Source: Sphingobacterium sp. PCS056 (GTDB taxonomy: Bacteria; Bacteroidota; Bacteroidia; Sphingobacteriales; Sphingobacteriaceae). Taken from it: a DNA stretch of 64,000 nucleotides. Both the position numbers and the translations under genes were made by a program. Below the pieces are notes generated by a model, which saw only the letters and a program-made list of their open reading frames with translations, made no database searches and was not told the origin of the DNA. Shown piece after piece: positions 42,784 through 52,503 of the stretch. The number at the start of each line of letters is the position of its first letter. Position 1 is the stretch's first letter. Location of the stretch: positions 4,340,001-4,404,000 of the forward strand of contig NZ_CP096883.1 in the NCBI RefSeq assembly GCF_023273895.1. Reading direction: 5' to 3'.

Positions 42784-45201
42784 TTACTCTACAGTATCGA
42801 TCGAGTCAGGTGGTTTTGTCGCAACGACATCTCTTTCGGTAGACAATACATCAATGTTATCTCTCTGCTCAGGTGTTGACAATCCCTCTTCTTGAGTTGT
42901 ACCTTCGCTACCACTATTTTCTAATTCCTCCAAAGGCAATTCGTCGTCTGTTGCTGTGGAATCTAACACTACTTCTTCTCGAGGAGGACGAGGTGTCTCA
43001 CAATTATATTTCTTGGTGATTTCGACAGTAGGTGCTGGAAATTTACCCTGAGTATACCCTAGAGCTTTATCTTTGTATATAGCTTCCATAAACAAACCAA
43101 AGATCGGTAAAGCTGTTTTAGACCCCTCTCCTGTTTGTGAGTTTTTAAAGTGAATATTACGATCATCACAGCCTACCCATACTGCTGTTACCAAATCCTT
43201 TGTAACCCCCATATACCATCCGTCAACATATTCGGACGAAGTACCAGTTTTACCCCCTATCTCATTTTCTTTACTAAACAAGTCATATTCCCACAAGGCT
43301 TGTGAAGTCCCCCCTGGCTCCTCCATTCCACCACGCAACATATAAGTCATCAACCAGGCATCCTGTTTATCGACAACTTGTTTACGTTCAGGTTTAAAAG
43401 TTGCAATAACATTACCTTCATAATCTTCAATGCGCGAAACTAAAACCGGAGTCACACGCTCACCATGATTCATCATTGTTGAATATCCATTTGCCATCTC
43501 AAAAACTGAAACATCATTCGGCCCCAATCCAATCGATGCTACAGCACTCAATTTACTTTCTATACCAACACGATAAGCCGCTTCCACAATCTTATCCGCC
43601 CCAACTTTTTCCGTTAACTGCACGGTGATTGAATTTACCGAACGTGCCATTGCCCAACGCAAGGACATATCTCGGTAACTGAAATTCCAATCTGCATTTT
43701 TAGGCTCCCAAACTTCAATAGAATCGCCTTTATCAATTTTAATCGTGACTGGCTTATCTTGCATTTGATCACAAGGGGTCATGCCCGATTCCAAGGCAGC
43801 CAAATAAACAAATGGTTTAAATGTGGATCCTGCTTGTCGTTTTGACTGGTTTACATGATCATACTTAAAATATTGATGATCTATTCCTCCAACCCAAACT
43901 TTGATCTCACCCGAGTATGGATCCATACTCATCACACCCGTATTCAACATCGTCACATAATATTTGATCGAATCCACTGTGGACATCTGCACCTTCTCAC
44001 GCAAGCGTTCACCTTTCCATGAAAAAACTTCCATTTCTTTTTTTTGATTCAGATAGTAATCCATACTATCCGTACGGTTATCGTATTTTTTAGCCAAAAA
44101 TTTATAATAATCGGTTTTTTTAACCAAATTATCAATAAACCCAGGAATCACCTTACCGGACAGATCCCTCCAAGGATCTTCATTGCCCCATGCGTTTTTC
44201 AATCTTCTTTGCAATACTTGCATTTGCTTAGCTACAGCCTCCTCGGCATGCTTTTGCATTTTTGAATTGATGGTGGTGTAAATTTTTAAACCATCTTTAT
44301 AAATATCTCGATCATTCTCTTCTGCCCATTTTTCCAACCAACGTTCTACAGCTGCACGCAAATATGAATCTTCTCCTGCATGTACATCCTTATTGTCCGC
44401 ATGCAAGACTAATGGCTCTTTTGACAATTTTTCTACCTGTGATTGATCAATATAATCAGCTTTTGCCATTTGCGCCAATACAACATTTCTACGTTCACGC
44501 GACTTTTCTAAATTACGCATTGGATTATAGATTGTAGTTCCTTTCAGCATCCCCACCAATACTGCGGATTCATTGATACTCAAGTCACTTGCATTTTTAC
44601 TAAAATAACGACGCGCAGCAGTTTGGATACCATAAGAATTATTACTAAAAGATACCGTATTCAAATACATTGTAATGATTTCATTCTTTTCATAACGGGA
44701 TTCCAATTTATAAGCTGTCATCCATTCTTTGAATTTGGTTACGATCAAACCCACACCAGGAATTTTTGCCAGTAAACCACCAGACTTATTATATCGAGTT
44801 CGATAAAGATTTTTTGCAAGTTGCTGTGTAATGGTACTTGCCCCCCTTTTATCCCCAGTTAAGGTCGAAATAATCCCCGATCCTAAACCCCAAAAATCAA
44901 CCCCACTATGTTTATAAAAACGAACATCTTCCGTAGCGACCAAAGCATTTATCACATGCTTAGATATACTGTCAAAAGCAACGGGATTACGATCTTCATC
45001 GAAATACCGACCTATTAATACACTATCTGCAGTATACAATTCTGTTGAGATATTGACACTTGGCATCGTAATATCCTTTTTTGTAGGCGAGTAGCCAAAA
45101 AGCCCTAAAAAGTTAAGCTGTATAGCACAAACTAGGACGATTAAAAAATATATAGCGATCGCTATATAGCGTAAAAATTTATTCTTAATACGTTTGAACA
45201 T
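42784..45201 (-). CDS. Penicillin-binding protein 1A (glycosyltransferase/transpeptidase)
   Basis: 805-residue bifunctional peptidoglycan synthase. An N-terminal TM segment (FLRYIAIAIYFLIVLVCAIQL) anchors it. The GT51 domain has ALVATEDVRFYKHSGVDFWG (catalytic Glu near residue 92) and KRGASTITQQLAKNLYR. The transpeptidase domain has the SxxK motif GSTFKPFVY (near 457), SVNS and KTGTSSEY (near 670). The C-terminal tail is acidic and Thr/Ser/Glu-rich. It stands alone on the minus strand, convergent with the GIY-YIG gene. Confidence 0.95.
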   Translation of the reverse strand: MFKRIKNKFLRYIAIAIYFLIVLVCAIQLNFLGLFGYSPTKKDITMPSVNISTELYTADSVLIGRYFDEDRNPVAFDSISKHVINALVATEDVRFYKHSGVDFWGLGSGIISTLTGDKRGASTITQQLAKNLYRTRYNKSGGLLAKIPGVGLIVTKFKEWMTAYKLESRYEKNEIITMYLNTVSFSNNSYGIQTAARRYFSKNASDLSINESAVLVGMLKGTTIYNPMRNLEKSRERRNVVLAQMAKADYIDQSQVEKLSKEPLVLHADNKDVHAGEDSYLRAAVERWLEKWAEENDRDIYKDGLKIYTTINSKMQKHAEEAVAKQMQVLQRRLKNAWGNEDPWRDLSGKVIPGFIDNLVKKTDYYKFLAKKYDNRTDSMDYYLNQKKEMEVFSWKGERLREKVQMSTVDSIKYYVTMLNTGVMSMDPYSGEIKVWVGGIDHQYFKYDHVNQSKRQAGSTFKPFVYLAALESGMTPCDQMQDKPVTIKIDKGDSIEVWEPKNADWNFSYRDMSLRWAMARSVNSITVQLTEKVGADKIVEAAYRVGIESKLSAVASIGLGPNDVSVFEMANGYSTMMNHGERVTPVLVSRIEDYEGNVIATFKPERKQVVDKQDAWLMTYMLRGGMEEPGGTSQALWEYDLFSKENEIGGKTGTSSEYVDGWYMGVTKDLVTAVWVGCDDRNIHFKNSQTGEGSKTALPIFGLFMEAIYKDKALGYTQGKFPAPTVEITKKYNCETPRPPREEVVLDSTATDDELPLEELENSGSEGTTQEEGLSTPEQRDNIDVLSTERDVVATKPPDSIDTVE

Positions 45202-45368
45202 ACGGTAAAGGTCTAAAAATGTTTTGTGAAAACAAGCAAAAAAAATAAGCTTTTACATGCTGCAAAGAAGAATTAACGAAATTTAACATTTCGTTATTCC
45301 AAATCTGATAATTAGGATTATAAGAATCCATATTGCTACAATAATTATACCTAAATATACCACCTCAG

Positions 45369-45376
45369 TATTTTTG
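45369..45376 (+). promoter_or_regulatory. Putative -7 box of rpoN
   Basis: TATTTTTG matches TAnnTTTG, 55 nt before the rpoN ATG. No clear -33 box. Confidence 0.45.
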
Positions 45377-45431
45377 TTTCATTAATCGATATAATTTATT
45401 TAAATTTATCTTCGAATTAGTCATATAAAAC

Positions 45432-46898
45432 ATGTTAAAGCAAACCTTACAACAAAAGTTATTACAAAAACTATCTCCACAACAGATTCAGTTTATCAAA
45501 CTTTTACAGGTTCCTACGGTATCTTTGGATGCACGCATTAAAGAAGAATTAGAAGAAAATCCAGCTCTTGAAGACGGCAGCTTAGCAAATATGGCTGAAC
45601 CGAATGAGGAATACCCGGATCGTGACCCTGACGATACTTTCGATAGTGAAGAAAGCTATGACAGCGATGAGTTTAATGTAGATGAATATATTCAGGAAGA
45701 TGATTATACCGATTATTCCAATAATTATAATTACTCTGATGAAGACGATGATAAAAAAGAGATTCCTATTGCTGTACAAGATTCATTTTTCGAAAAATTG
45801 CAACAACAATTAGATTTATTAGCTTTAGATGACCGTGATTTTCTAATTGGACAACAGATTATCGGAAGTTTAGATGATGACGGCTATCTACGTCGACCTA
45901 TATTAAGTCTTATCGATGATCTAGCATTCTCACAGAATGTCATAGCGTCAGAAAGTGAAGTATTGGAGATGCTTAAAGTGATTCAAGATTTTGAACCTGC
46001 TGGCATTGGTGCACGTGATCTACAAGAATGCCTACTGATACAACTGCAAAAGAAAGATCAAAACAATCCTACAGTTATTCAAGCGACCAAAGTAGTTAAA
46101 AATTATCTAGAAGAATTTACAAAGAAACATTACGATAAACTGGAGAAATCACTAGGATTAACATCAGAAGATCTTAAGAATATCGTTAATGAAATACTTA
46201 AACTAAATCCCAAACCAGGAGATTCAGGCGCTGTTGCAGGCAAACAACTGCATGTTATACCTGATTTTCATATCAGTAATAATGATGGTGTTCTTCATCT
46301 TACCTTAAATGGTCGTAATGCTCCAGAACTACGTGTAAGCCGCTCATACCAAAGTATGTTTGAACATTACGAAAAGTCTAATCAAAAGGATAAAAAGATG
46401 AAGGAAGCGGTTCAGTTTGTTAAACAAAAACTGGATTCTGCTAAATGGTTTATTGATGCCATCAAACAAAGGCAACAAACTTTATTGAAAACCATGAATG
46501 CTATCATGGAGTATCAATACGATTACTTCTTAACAGGAGATGACGTCAAACTTAAACCCATGATTTTAAAAGACATTGCTGACCGTATTGGTATGGATAT
46601 TTCAACAGTTTCTCGTGTAGCAAACTCGAAGTATGTACAAACAGAATTTGGAACTTTCCTTCTCAAATCCTTTTTCTCTGAAGCGATCCAGACCGAATCT
46701 GGGGAAGAAGTTTCGAATAAGGAAGTAAAAAAGATCTTAGAAGAATGTATTGCAAATGAGGATAAACGTAAACCACTAGCTGACGAGAAATTAACCGAAA
46801 TTCTGAAAGATAAAGGTTATAATATCGCTAGACGTACTGTGGCAAAATATCGTGAAGCACTCAATATACCTGTCGCCCGCCTTCGTAAAGAGTTATAA
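45432..46898 (+). CDS. rpoN: RNA polymerase sigma-54 factor
   Basis: 488 residues. Region I is the Gln/Leu-rich start LKQTLQQKLLQKLSPQQIQFIKLLQVP; region II is a long acidic stretch (residues about 50-120, rich in Asp, Glu and Tyr). The core-binding region and the C-terminal HTH (IADRIGMDISTVSRVANSKYVQTEFG) follow, and the RpoN box reads ARRTVAKYRE near the end. It directs enhancer-dependent transcription at -24/-12 promoters. No bEBP gene lies in the window. Confidence 0.97.
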   Translation: MLKQTLQQKLLQKLSPQQIQFIKLLQVPTVSLDARIKEELEENPALEDGSLANMAEPNEEYPDRDPDDTFDSEESYDSDEFNVDEYIQEDDYTDYSNNYNYSDEDDDKKEIPIAVQDSFFEKLQQQLDLLALDDRDFLIGQQIIGSLDDDGYLRRPILSLIDDLAFSQNVIASESEVLEMLKVIQDFEPAGIGARDLQECLLIQLQKKDQNNPTVIQATKVVKNYLEEFTKKHYDKLEKSLGLTSEDLKNIVNEILKLNPKPGDSGAVAGKQLHVIPDFHISNNDGVLHLTLNGRNAPELRVSRSYQSMFEHYEKSNQKDKKMKEAVQFVKQKLDSAKWFIDAIKQRQQTLLKTMNAIMEYQYDYFLTGDDVKLKPMILKDIADRIGMDISTVSRVANSKYVQTEFGTFLLKSFFSEAIQTESGEEVSNKEVKKILEECIANEDKRKPLADEKLTEILKDKGYNIARRTVAKYREALNIPVARLRKEL

Positions 46899-46904
46899 AA
46901 ACTG

Positions 46905-46931
46905 AAAAGCCACCTACTGGTGGCTTTTTGT
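46905..46931 (+). terminator. Intrinsic terminator of rpoN
   Basis: AAAAGCCACC (46905-46914) pairs with GGTGGCTTTT (46919-46928) around TACT, then TTG. Confidence 0.88.
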
Positions 46932-47261
46932 TATTTAGATTATTATCTTTGTTCCAAACAATAAATAAGAATTATATTCAAAATACAAATTGACTTGGTT
47001 ATATTTCAATTTGAATAAAGATAGTCGAAAGGGATCTCGTACAAAAAACTATCGCACATATAACTCATATTTTTGTGCCAATAACAAATATTTAGCTACC
47101 ATATTCTAATATGATGTATTGATGAAAATTATCTCCAAAACAACCCCAATAACGACCTTTGCATTACAGCATATGGAAATTAATTGATGGCTATCTATGT
47201 ATCATTGTGAAATCATCATTACTTACTCAAAAAAAAACTTACTATAATTTTTTAAAGACCA
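46932..47261. other. Intergenic before the second porin, no gene seen
   Basis: AT-rich. TATCTTTG at 46944-46951 and TATTTTTG at 47068-47075 fit the -7 consensus, and GACCTTTG at 47154-47161 nearly so; none has a matching -33 box. Which is used cannot be told. Confidence 0.4.
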
Positions 47262-48455
47262 ATGAGAGCAACAAAAATTGTTACCCTTACAGCCTTACTT
47301 GCGATCCTAACCTGTGCGGCAGAAGGGCAAGAACGAGATGATAGAGCTACTATCTTAAATTTCAAAGGAATTCAATTTCACAGCAAAGATTCACTTTTCT
47401 ACACGAACTTCAGATTTAGGATGCAAAACCGAGCAGGGTTCACCGAAAAATTAGACGGAGAAAAGAATCGTGAATGGGATGCCCGTGTTCGTAGACTTAG
47501 GATGCGTGTCGATGGTTATATTTACACACCTAAAATTAGCTACTCGTTGCAATTGGCCTTTACCAGAAGTGATCAAGATTTTGATGAAACCGGGATACCT
47601 AATATTGTCCGTGACGCAGTTGTATTCTACAACTTTACAGACGATTTCTACATCAGTTTTGGGCAAAATAAATTACCGGGAAATAGACAACGTGTCAATT
47701 CTTCCGGACAGCTCCAGTTTGCAGATCGTTCCTTAGTAAATACAAGATTTACATTAGATCGCGATTTCGGTATGAGTGCCAATCTTAGCAAAAAAATTGG
47801 TGAAGTACCTATTAATGCTAAAGTAGCAATCTCTACAGGTGAAGGTAGAGCAGCAAGTGGTACAGATAGCGGATTATCTTACACAGGAAGGGTTGAATTT
47901 TTACCTTTTGGCAATTTTGAAAACGGAGGAGACTATTCAGAAGGAGATTTGGAAAGGGAAGAAACACCTAAGTTATCAATTGGAGGAGGATATAGTTTAA
48001 ACGATAGAACGACACGAATAGGTGGTCAAACAGGTAAGTATGTTGAAAATCCTTTCACTTTAAAAACAAGCTTTGTGGATGCAATCTTCAAATATCAAGG
48101 ATTTGCTTATCAAGCGGAATATATGCGTCGTGATGTCGACAATCCAATGAATATTGATTTACAAGGCAACACAGTCTATGCATATAAAGGATTCGGTGTG
48201 AACCAACAGATGTCATATCTGATGAATCATGGATATGAAATCGTCAGTCGATATACTTTTGTTCAGCCACACAAAGATATTCGAGCTTATGAAAAGCAGA
48301 CAGAGATCATAGAAGCTGGCATAAACAAATATATAAAAGCACATCGCCTAAAATTTAATCTAAGTGGAAATTATACCTTTAAAGATGGGCAATTTGACAA
48401 TACTGATGAAAAAAATTCATGGGGATTTCTATTTCAAGTTGAGTTAGGAATATAA
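47262..48455 (+). CDS. Outer membrane porin (OprO/OprP-like)
   Basis: 397 residues with a signal peptide ending near CAAEGQ. Strand-rich body: FYTNFRFRMQNRAGF, DARVRRLRMRVDGYIYTPKISYSLQLAF (near 70-96), FYNFTDDFYISFGQNKLPGNRQRV (near 121-144) and the terminal strand WGFLFQVELGI. This is the phosphate-selective-porin-like family also seen in the sdh operon porin, though the two share little by eye. It is a single gene between terminators, so its substrate cannot be inferred from neighbours. Confidence 0.78.
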   Translation: MRATKIVTLTALLAILTCAAEGQERDDRATILNFKGIQFHSKDSLFYTNFRFRMQNRAGFTEKLDGEKNREWDARVRRLRMRVDGYIYTPKISYSLQLAFTRSDQDFDETGIPNIVRDAVVFYNFTDDFYISFGQNKLPGNRQRVNSSGQLQFADRSLVNTRFTLDRDFGMSANLSKKIGEVPINAKVAISTGEGRAASGTDSGLSYTGRVEFLPFGNFENGGDYSEGDLEREETPKLSIGGGYSLNDRTTRIGGQTGKYVENPFTLKTSFVDAIFKYQGFAYQAEYMRRDVDNPMNIDLQGNTVYAYKGFGVNQQMSYLMNHGYEIVSRYTFVQPHKDIRAYEKQTEIIEAGINKYIKAHRLKFNLSGNYTFKDGQFDNTDEKNSWGFLFQVELGI

Positions 48456-48480
48456 TTACCCATATATTCAGGATTAAATG

Positions 48481-48520
48481 AAAATCCCCTTAAACGCATC
48501 TGGCTTTTAGGGGATTTTTC
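48481..48520. terminator. Intrinsic terminator, probably bidirectional
   Basis: AAAATCCCCT (48481-48490) pairs with AGGGGATTTT (48509-48518), between the convergent porin and TPR genes. Confidence 0.75.
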
Positions 48521-48534
48521 AAAAAAAGATGAAG

Positions 48535-49755
48535 CTACTCCTCATCCAATTCTTCAAACTTTTGTAAATCTGCTTCAGCTCCGATTCTATCACCTAAGGA
48601 TTCCTTAATCGCAGCACGGTATTGGTAAAGGTCCGAGTAGTATGGATTGAGATCAATAGCCCGATTATAATCGAGTAAAGCCTCCTCCTGCTTACCCAAA
48701 CGTTCAAATACATCTGCACGAAGTACATATGGATAGAAGTCATCTTTCATCAGAGCGATCAATTTAGAATAATCAACGATTGCATCTTCGTCTTTTCCCA
48801 ATCTTTCAAACAGCGAAGCCCGCTCCTCGTATATAACTGATTGATCTGGATTTATGGACTCTGCTTTTTTATAATCGGCTAACGCATCCTTATCCTTCCC
48901 TAGGCATTCATACAATTTTGCACGTAAAATATAAGCTGACACACAAGACTTATCCATTATTAAAGCTTGATCACAATCTTCTAAGGCCAATACGTACAAA
49001 GTCAACTTGCTATAAATAGCTGCTCGGTAGACATACCATTCCGCAGAATCAGATGACAACATTAACCCTTCAGAATATAAAGCAATAGCTTGCTGATAAT
49101 CATAAATATGAACATATTCCAAAGCAAGCTTCGTTAAATTCTCCATATTATCAGGATTTTGTCTCCAAGATCTTTCGAGATCTTGGATATCTACTTGTTC
49201 CGCTTTGAGCGTTACCAAATAGGGAAGATGTTCATGCCATTCTAACAGACTATGATAATTAAAATCAAGGCGCTTTGCCACCTGATAATCATAAAAAGCA
49301 CCTTCATCATCATCCAAATTACGATTCAGTATACATCGGCATGCATAAAAATAAGGTTCTTTTGGAAAATCTACGATAGCTTTGGTATAAATTTGAACTG
49401 CTTTTTCAGGTTCATCATGTATAAAATAGTGTAATGCTAAATAACTATAACCAAGCGGAGTTACTTGCACACTTTGAGCTTGTTGTAAATAATTTGCAGC
49501 ATCAATTGAACCAGATTGTATTGCTGTCAACCCCTTCAATAAAAGTATTTCTGTAGCTTCTACATTTACATCGTCCAATTCAGCTAAGATCTCTCGATAT
49601 CCAGCCGTGACCTCAGGTTTAAATTGAAGCAATTCTACGATTGGTAGATAAGCATACTTTGCTAATAAAGCAGTTGTATTACCCTTTAAATCAAAGTCTG
49701 AACCAACATGTTGGTGCCTAAACAATTTCTTAAGTATATCTTGAATCTGTTGCAT
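48535..49755 (-). CDS. Tetratricopeptide-repeat protein
   Basis: 406 residues, no signal peptide, so likely cytoplasmic. Several TPR units are visible, best in the C-terminal half: CVSAYILRAKLYECLGKDKDALADYKKAESINPD, then SVIYEERASLFERLGKDEDAIVDYSKL, DFYPYVLRADVFERLGKQEEALLDYNRAIDLNP and DLYQYRAAIKESLGDRIGAEADL. TPRs form protein-binding scaffolds; the partner is unknown. The gene stands alone. Confidence 0.85.
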   Translation of the reverse strand: MQQIQDILKKLFRHQHVGSDFDLKGNTTALLAKYAYLPIVELLQFKPEVTAGYREILAELDDVNVEATEILLLKGLTAIQSGSIDAANYLQQAQSVQVTPLGYSYLALHYFIHDEPEKAVQIYTKAIVDFPKEPYFYACRCILNRNLDDDEGAFYDYQVAKRLDFNYHSLLEWHEHLPYLVTLKAEQVDIQDLERSWRQNPDNMENLTKLALEYVHIYDYQQAIALYSEGLMLSSDSAEWYVYRAAIYSKLTLYVLALEDCDQALIMDKSCVSAYILRAKLYECLGKDKDALADYKKAESINPDQSVIYEERASLFERLGKDEDAIVDYSKLIALMKDDFYPYVLRADVFERLGKQEEALLDYNRAIDLNPYYSDLYQYRAAIKESLGDRIGAEADLQKFEELDEE

Positions 49756-49840
49756 TTACAAATGTACAAGGATGTACAGCAAAACAGAAATATATTTCAA
49801 TCCTTTACTGAATTGATAACTGTCCGATTCGTATAAAAAT

Positions 49841-49876
49841 AAAAAGGCTTAAACATTTGATAGTTTAAGCCTTTTT
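49841..49876. terminator. Intrinsic terminator of lysC-lysA
   Basis: AAAAAGGCTTAAAC (49841-49854) pairs with GTTTAAGCCTTTTT (49863-49876); T run on the minus strand, just past lysA. Confidence 0.88.
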
Positions 49877-49892
49877 ATTTTTATAGGATAGT

Positions 49893-51056
49893 TTACACTA
49901 ATTCGTCGCTATAGACATAACGGATCTCTTCTCTAAGATTGTAACGCGAAGCCATAACTTCACCATAGGCACCAGCAGTACGTATCGCAATCAAATCTCC
50001 TCTTTTTGACTCTGGCAAAGTCACCTCTTTCCCAAAGCAATCTGAGCTTTCACAGATCGGCCCAACAACATCATAGTTGACAAATTCCTTCGAAGTAGCA
50101 GCATCCAATTTTTCGATTTTATGAAAAGCTTGGTACAAGGCCGGGCGCATTAATTCGGTCATTCCAGCATCCAAAATCAAGAAATTCTTCTTTACACCAT
50201 TCTTCACATAAAGTACTTTACTAATTAAAGAACCACATTGTGCTACCAAAGCTCGCCCCAGCTCAAAGTGAACTTCTTGTTGCGCAGTTCTTTCCAAAAA
50301 CTTATCAAAAATATCAAAATACGTTTCAAAATCAGGTATAGCATTGGTATCTGGATGATGATAATCTACTCCAAGCCCTCCCCCTACGTTCAATACTTTG
50401 ATAGCTACACCACGTTCCTCAAACCAGTTCTTCCACTCATTTACCTTTACACACAAGCTCTTAAATACATTCATATCCGTTATTTGAGAACCAATATGAA
50501 AATGAAGTCCAATGAGTTCAATATTTTCACATTTCCGTATTACAGCAGCTGCTCTTTCTAATTCAGCATTTGTTACACCAAATTTATTTTCATCCAAACC
50601 TGTAGTGATATAATGATGAGTATGTGCATCGACATTGGGATTGATTCGCAAAGCTACCTTCGCTTTACGTCCCTTTACTTCAGCTAAATCATTGATAACT
50701 TCTAACTCCTGAATAGACTCTACATTGAAAGCAAAAATATCGTGCTCTAATGCTAAATTTATCTCTTTGTCAGACTTTCCTACTCCAGCAAAAGTGATCA
50801 TCTTTGCATTAAACCCTGCATCAATGGCTTGTTGCACCTCATTACCACTTACGCAATCGGCACCAAAGCCCTTGCTTTGGATCATTTCAAGTAATCTACT
50901 ATTAAAATTTGATTTCAACGCAAAATGTACATGAAATCCACGTTTACTGGATGCCTCATATGCTGCATCCAACGTATCTTCCAATACGTTCAGATCATAA
51001 TAATAAAAAGGAGTTTCTTTTCCTATGAACTGATTTTTTATATTTTCATTTTTCAT
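49893..51056 (-). CDS. lysA: Diaminopimelate decarboxylase
   Basis: Last step of lysine synthesis: PLP-dependent decarboxylation of meso-diaminopimelate. The 387-residue protein has the PLP Lys in VHFALKSNFNSRLLEM (near residue 48), the HIGSQ motif (LIGLHFHIGSQITD), GGGLGVDY and the C-terminal active-site segment GPICESSDCFGK. It lies 14 nt after lysC, forming a lysine operon. Length is somewhat short but normal for the Bacteroidota form. Confidence 0.95.
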   Translation of the reverse strand: MKNENIKNQFIGKETPFYYYDLNVLEDTLDAAYEASSKRGFHVHFALKSNFNSRLLEMIQSKGFGADCVSGNEVQQAIDAGFNAKMITFAGVGKSDKEINLALEHDIFAFNVESIQELEVINDLAEVKGRKAKVALRINPNVDAHTHHYITTGLDENKFGVTNAELERAAAVIRKCENIELIGLHFHIGSQITDMNVFKSLCVKVNEWKNWFEERGVAIKVLNVGGGLGVDYHHPDTNAIPDFETYFDIFDKFLERTAQQEVHFELGRALVAQCGSLISKVLYVKNGVKKNFLILDAGMTELMRPALYQAFHKIEKLDAATSKEFVNYDVVGPICESSDCFGKEVTLPESKRGDLIAIRTAGAYGEVMASRYNLREEIRYVYSDELV

Positions 51057-51070
51057 TTAGGCTATTTCAA

Positions 51071-52384
51071 TTAAAATAAACGGTTATGTAATGAACGTAA
51101 TGCCTCGACTTTATGATTTGTATCCAATAAAACAGAAACATTATAGTCAGAACCGCCATATGAAATCATACGTACAGGTAAGTGTTTTACCGCATCTAAA
51201 ACACGCGCAGCATATCCATGCGTATTCAAGTCAAAATCACCTACTACACATACGATCGTTTGATGCTCATCAACTGAAACTGTTCCAAAATCCTCGACCT
51301 CTTTGATAATATCTTGCAGATTTTTTGTATCATCAATAGTAACCGAAACAGCCACTTCAGAAGTTGTAATCATATCAATTGGTGTTTTATAACGCTCAAA
51401 TATCTCGAAAACACGACGTAAGAATCCGTACGCTAATAGCATACGAGAGGAATGGATATGAATGGCAGTAATACCATCTTTAGCAGCAATAGCACGGATA
51501 CTCCCTTTTTGACCACCTTCTTTGCTAATAAGAGTGCCGGTTGCCTCTGGATCCATCGTATTTAACAAGCGAACTGGAACATTATACTTCTGAGCCGGAA
51601 AAACAGATTGTGGATGTAAAATTTTAGCTCCAAAATAAGCTAACTCTGCTGCTTCATCAAAACTCAAATGTGCGATAGGACTTGTATTTTTAACAATACG
51701 AGGATCATTATTATGCATACCGTCAATATCAGTCCAGATTTGAACCTCCTCAGCACCGATAGCTGCACCAATTAAAGAGGCAGTATAATCTGAACCGCCA
51801 CGTCGTAAATTATCCACTTCCCCAAAAGAATTACGACAAATAAATCCCTGAGTAATGAATAACGTATTTTCTGGTACTTTAGCAAGTAAAGGTGTCAACC
51901 TTTCTGTAATAAAATCTACAACGGGCTCATTGTCTTCATCAATCTTCATAAAATCTAATGCCGGCAATAAAATAGACGGAACATTGATTTCTGTCAAATA
52001 AAAATGAAATAAAGCAGTAGACATCAATTCTCCCTGCGCCAAGATGATTTTATCTTCCACAGGAGTAAAAATTTCATTAGCAAAGCTTTCAATAAAATTA
52101 AAATGAGAATCAATCAGGCTTTTACCATTTTTATATCCCGCTTCAGTTTTGAACAATTCCTTAATAAGGTCTTCGTACTTGTCTTTATGCTTCTTTATTA
52201 AATCCTTTGCCAAGTCTTTATCACCTGCAAGATATGCTTGACCAATTTCTACTAAAGCATTTGTTGTCCCAGACACAGCTGACAACACCACAACCTGACG
52301 CTCAGAAGGGTTTACGATATCTAATAACCCTTTGATGCGTTCTGCACTACCGACAGATGTACCACCAAATTTTAAAATTTTCAT
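51071..52384 (-). CDS. lysC: Aspartate kinase (monofunctional)
   Basis: First step of the aspartate pathway leading to lysine, threonine, methionine and diaminopimelate. The 437-residue protein opens with MKILKFGGTSVGSAERIKGL (kinase motif KFGGTS) and contains GFICRNSFGEVDNLRRGGSDYTASLIGAAI (near 185). Two C-terminal ACT repeats (VAVSVTID..., QTIVCVVGDFDLNTHGYAARVLDAV) suggest feedback control by lysine or threonine. No homoserine dehydrogenase domain is fused. It lies directly upstream of lysA in one operon. Confidence 0.95.
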   Translation of the reverse strand: MKILKFGGTSVGSAERIKGLLDIVNPSERQVVVLSAVSGTTNALVEIGQAYLAGDKDLAKDLIKKHKDKYEDLIKELFKTEAGYKNGKSLIDSHFNFIESFANEIFTPVEDKIILAQGELMSTALFHFYLTEINVPSILLPALDFMKIDEDNEPVVDFITERLTPLLAKVPENTLFITQGFICRNSFGEVDNLRRGGSDYTASLIGAAIGAEEVQIWTDIDGMHNNDPRIVKNTSPIAHLSFDEAAELAYFGAKILHPQSVFPAQKYNVPVRLLNTMDPEATGTLISKEGGQKGSIRAIAAKDGITAIHIHSSRMLLAYGFLRRVFEIFERYKTPIDMITTSEVAVSVTIDDTKNLQDIIKEVEDFGTVSVDEHQTIVCVVGDFDLNTHGYAARVLDAVKHLPVRMISYGGSDYNVSVLLDTNHKVEALRSLHNRLF

Positions 52385-52445
52385 ACTGAATTACATTATA
52401 TTTAAATTTTGCCGTGAATATAGGCAATTACTTAGTTTTTTTGCA

Positions 52446-52483
52446 AAAAAAAGCGGCACAAATACATAAAGTTTTTGTGCCGC
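52446..52483 (-). terminator. Intrinsic terminator of serC-serA
   Basis: GCGGCACAAA (52453-52462) pairs with TTTGTGCCGC (52474-52483); eight T follow on the minus strand. Confidence 0.9.
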
Positions 52484-52503
52484 ATCATTTATTATGCGGA
52501 AGA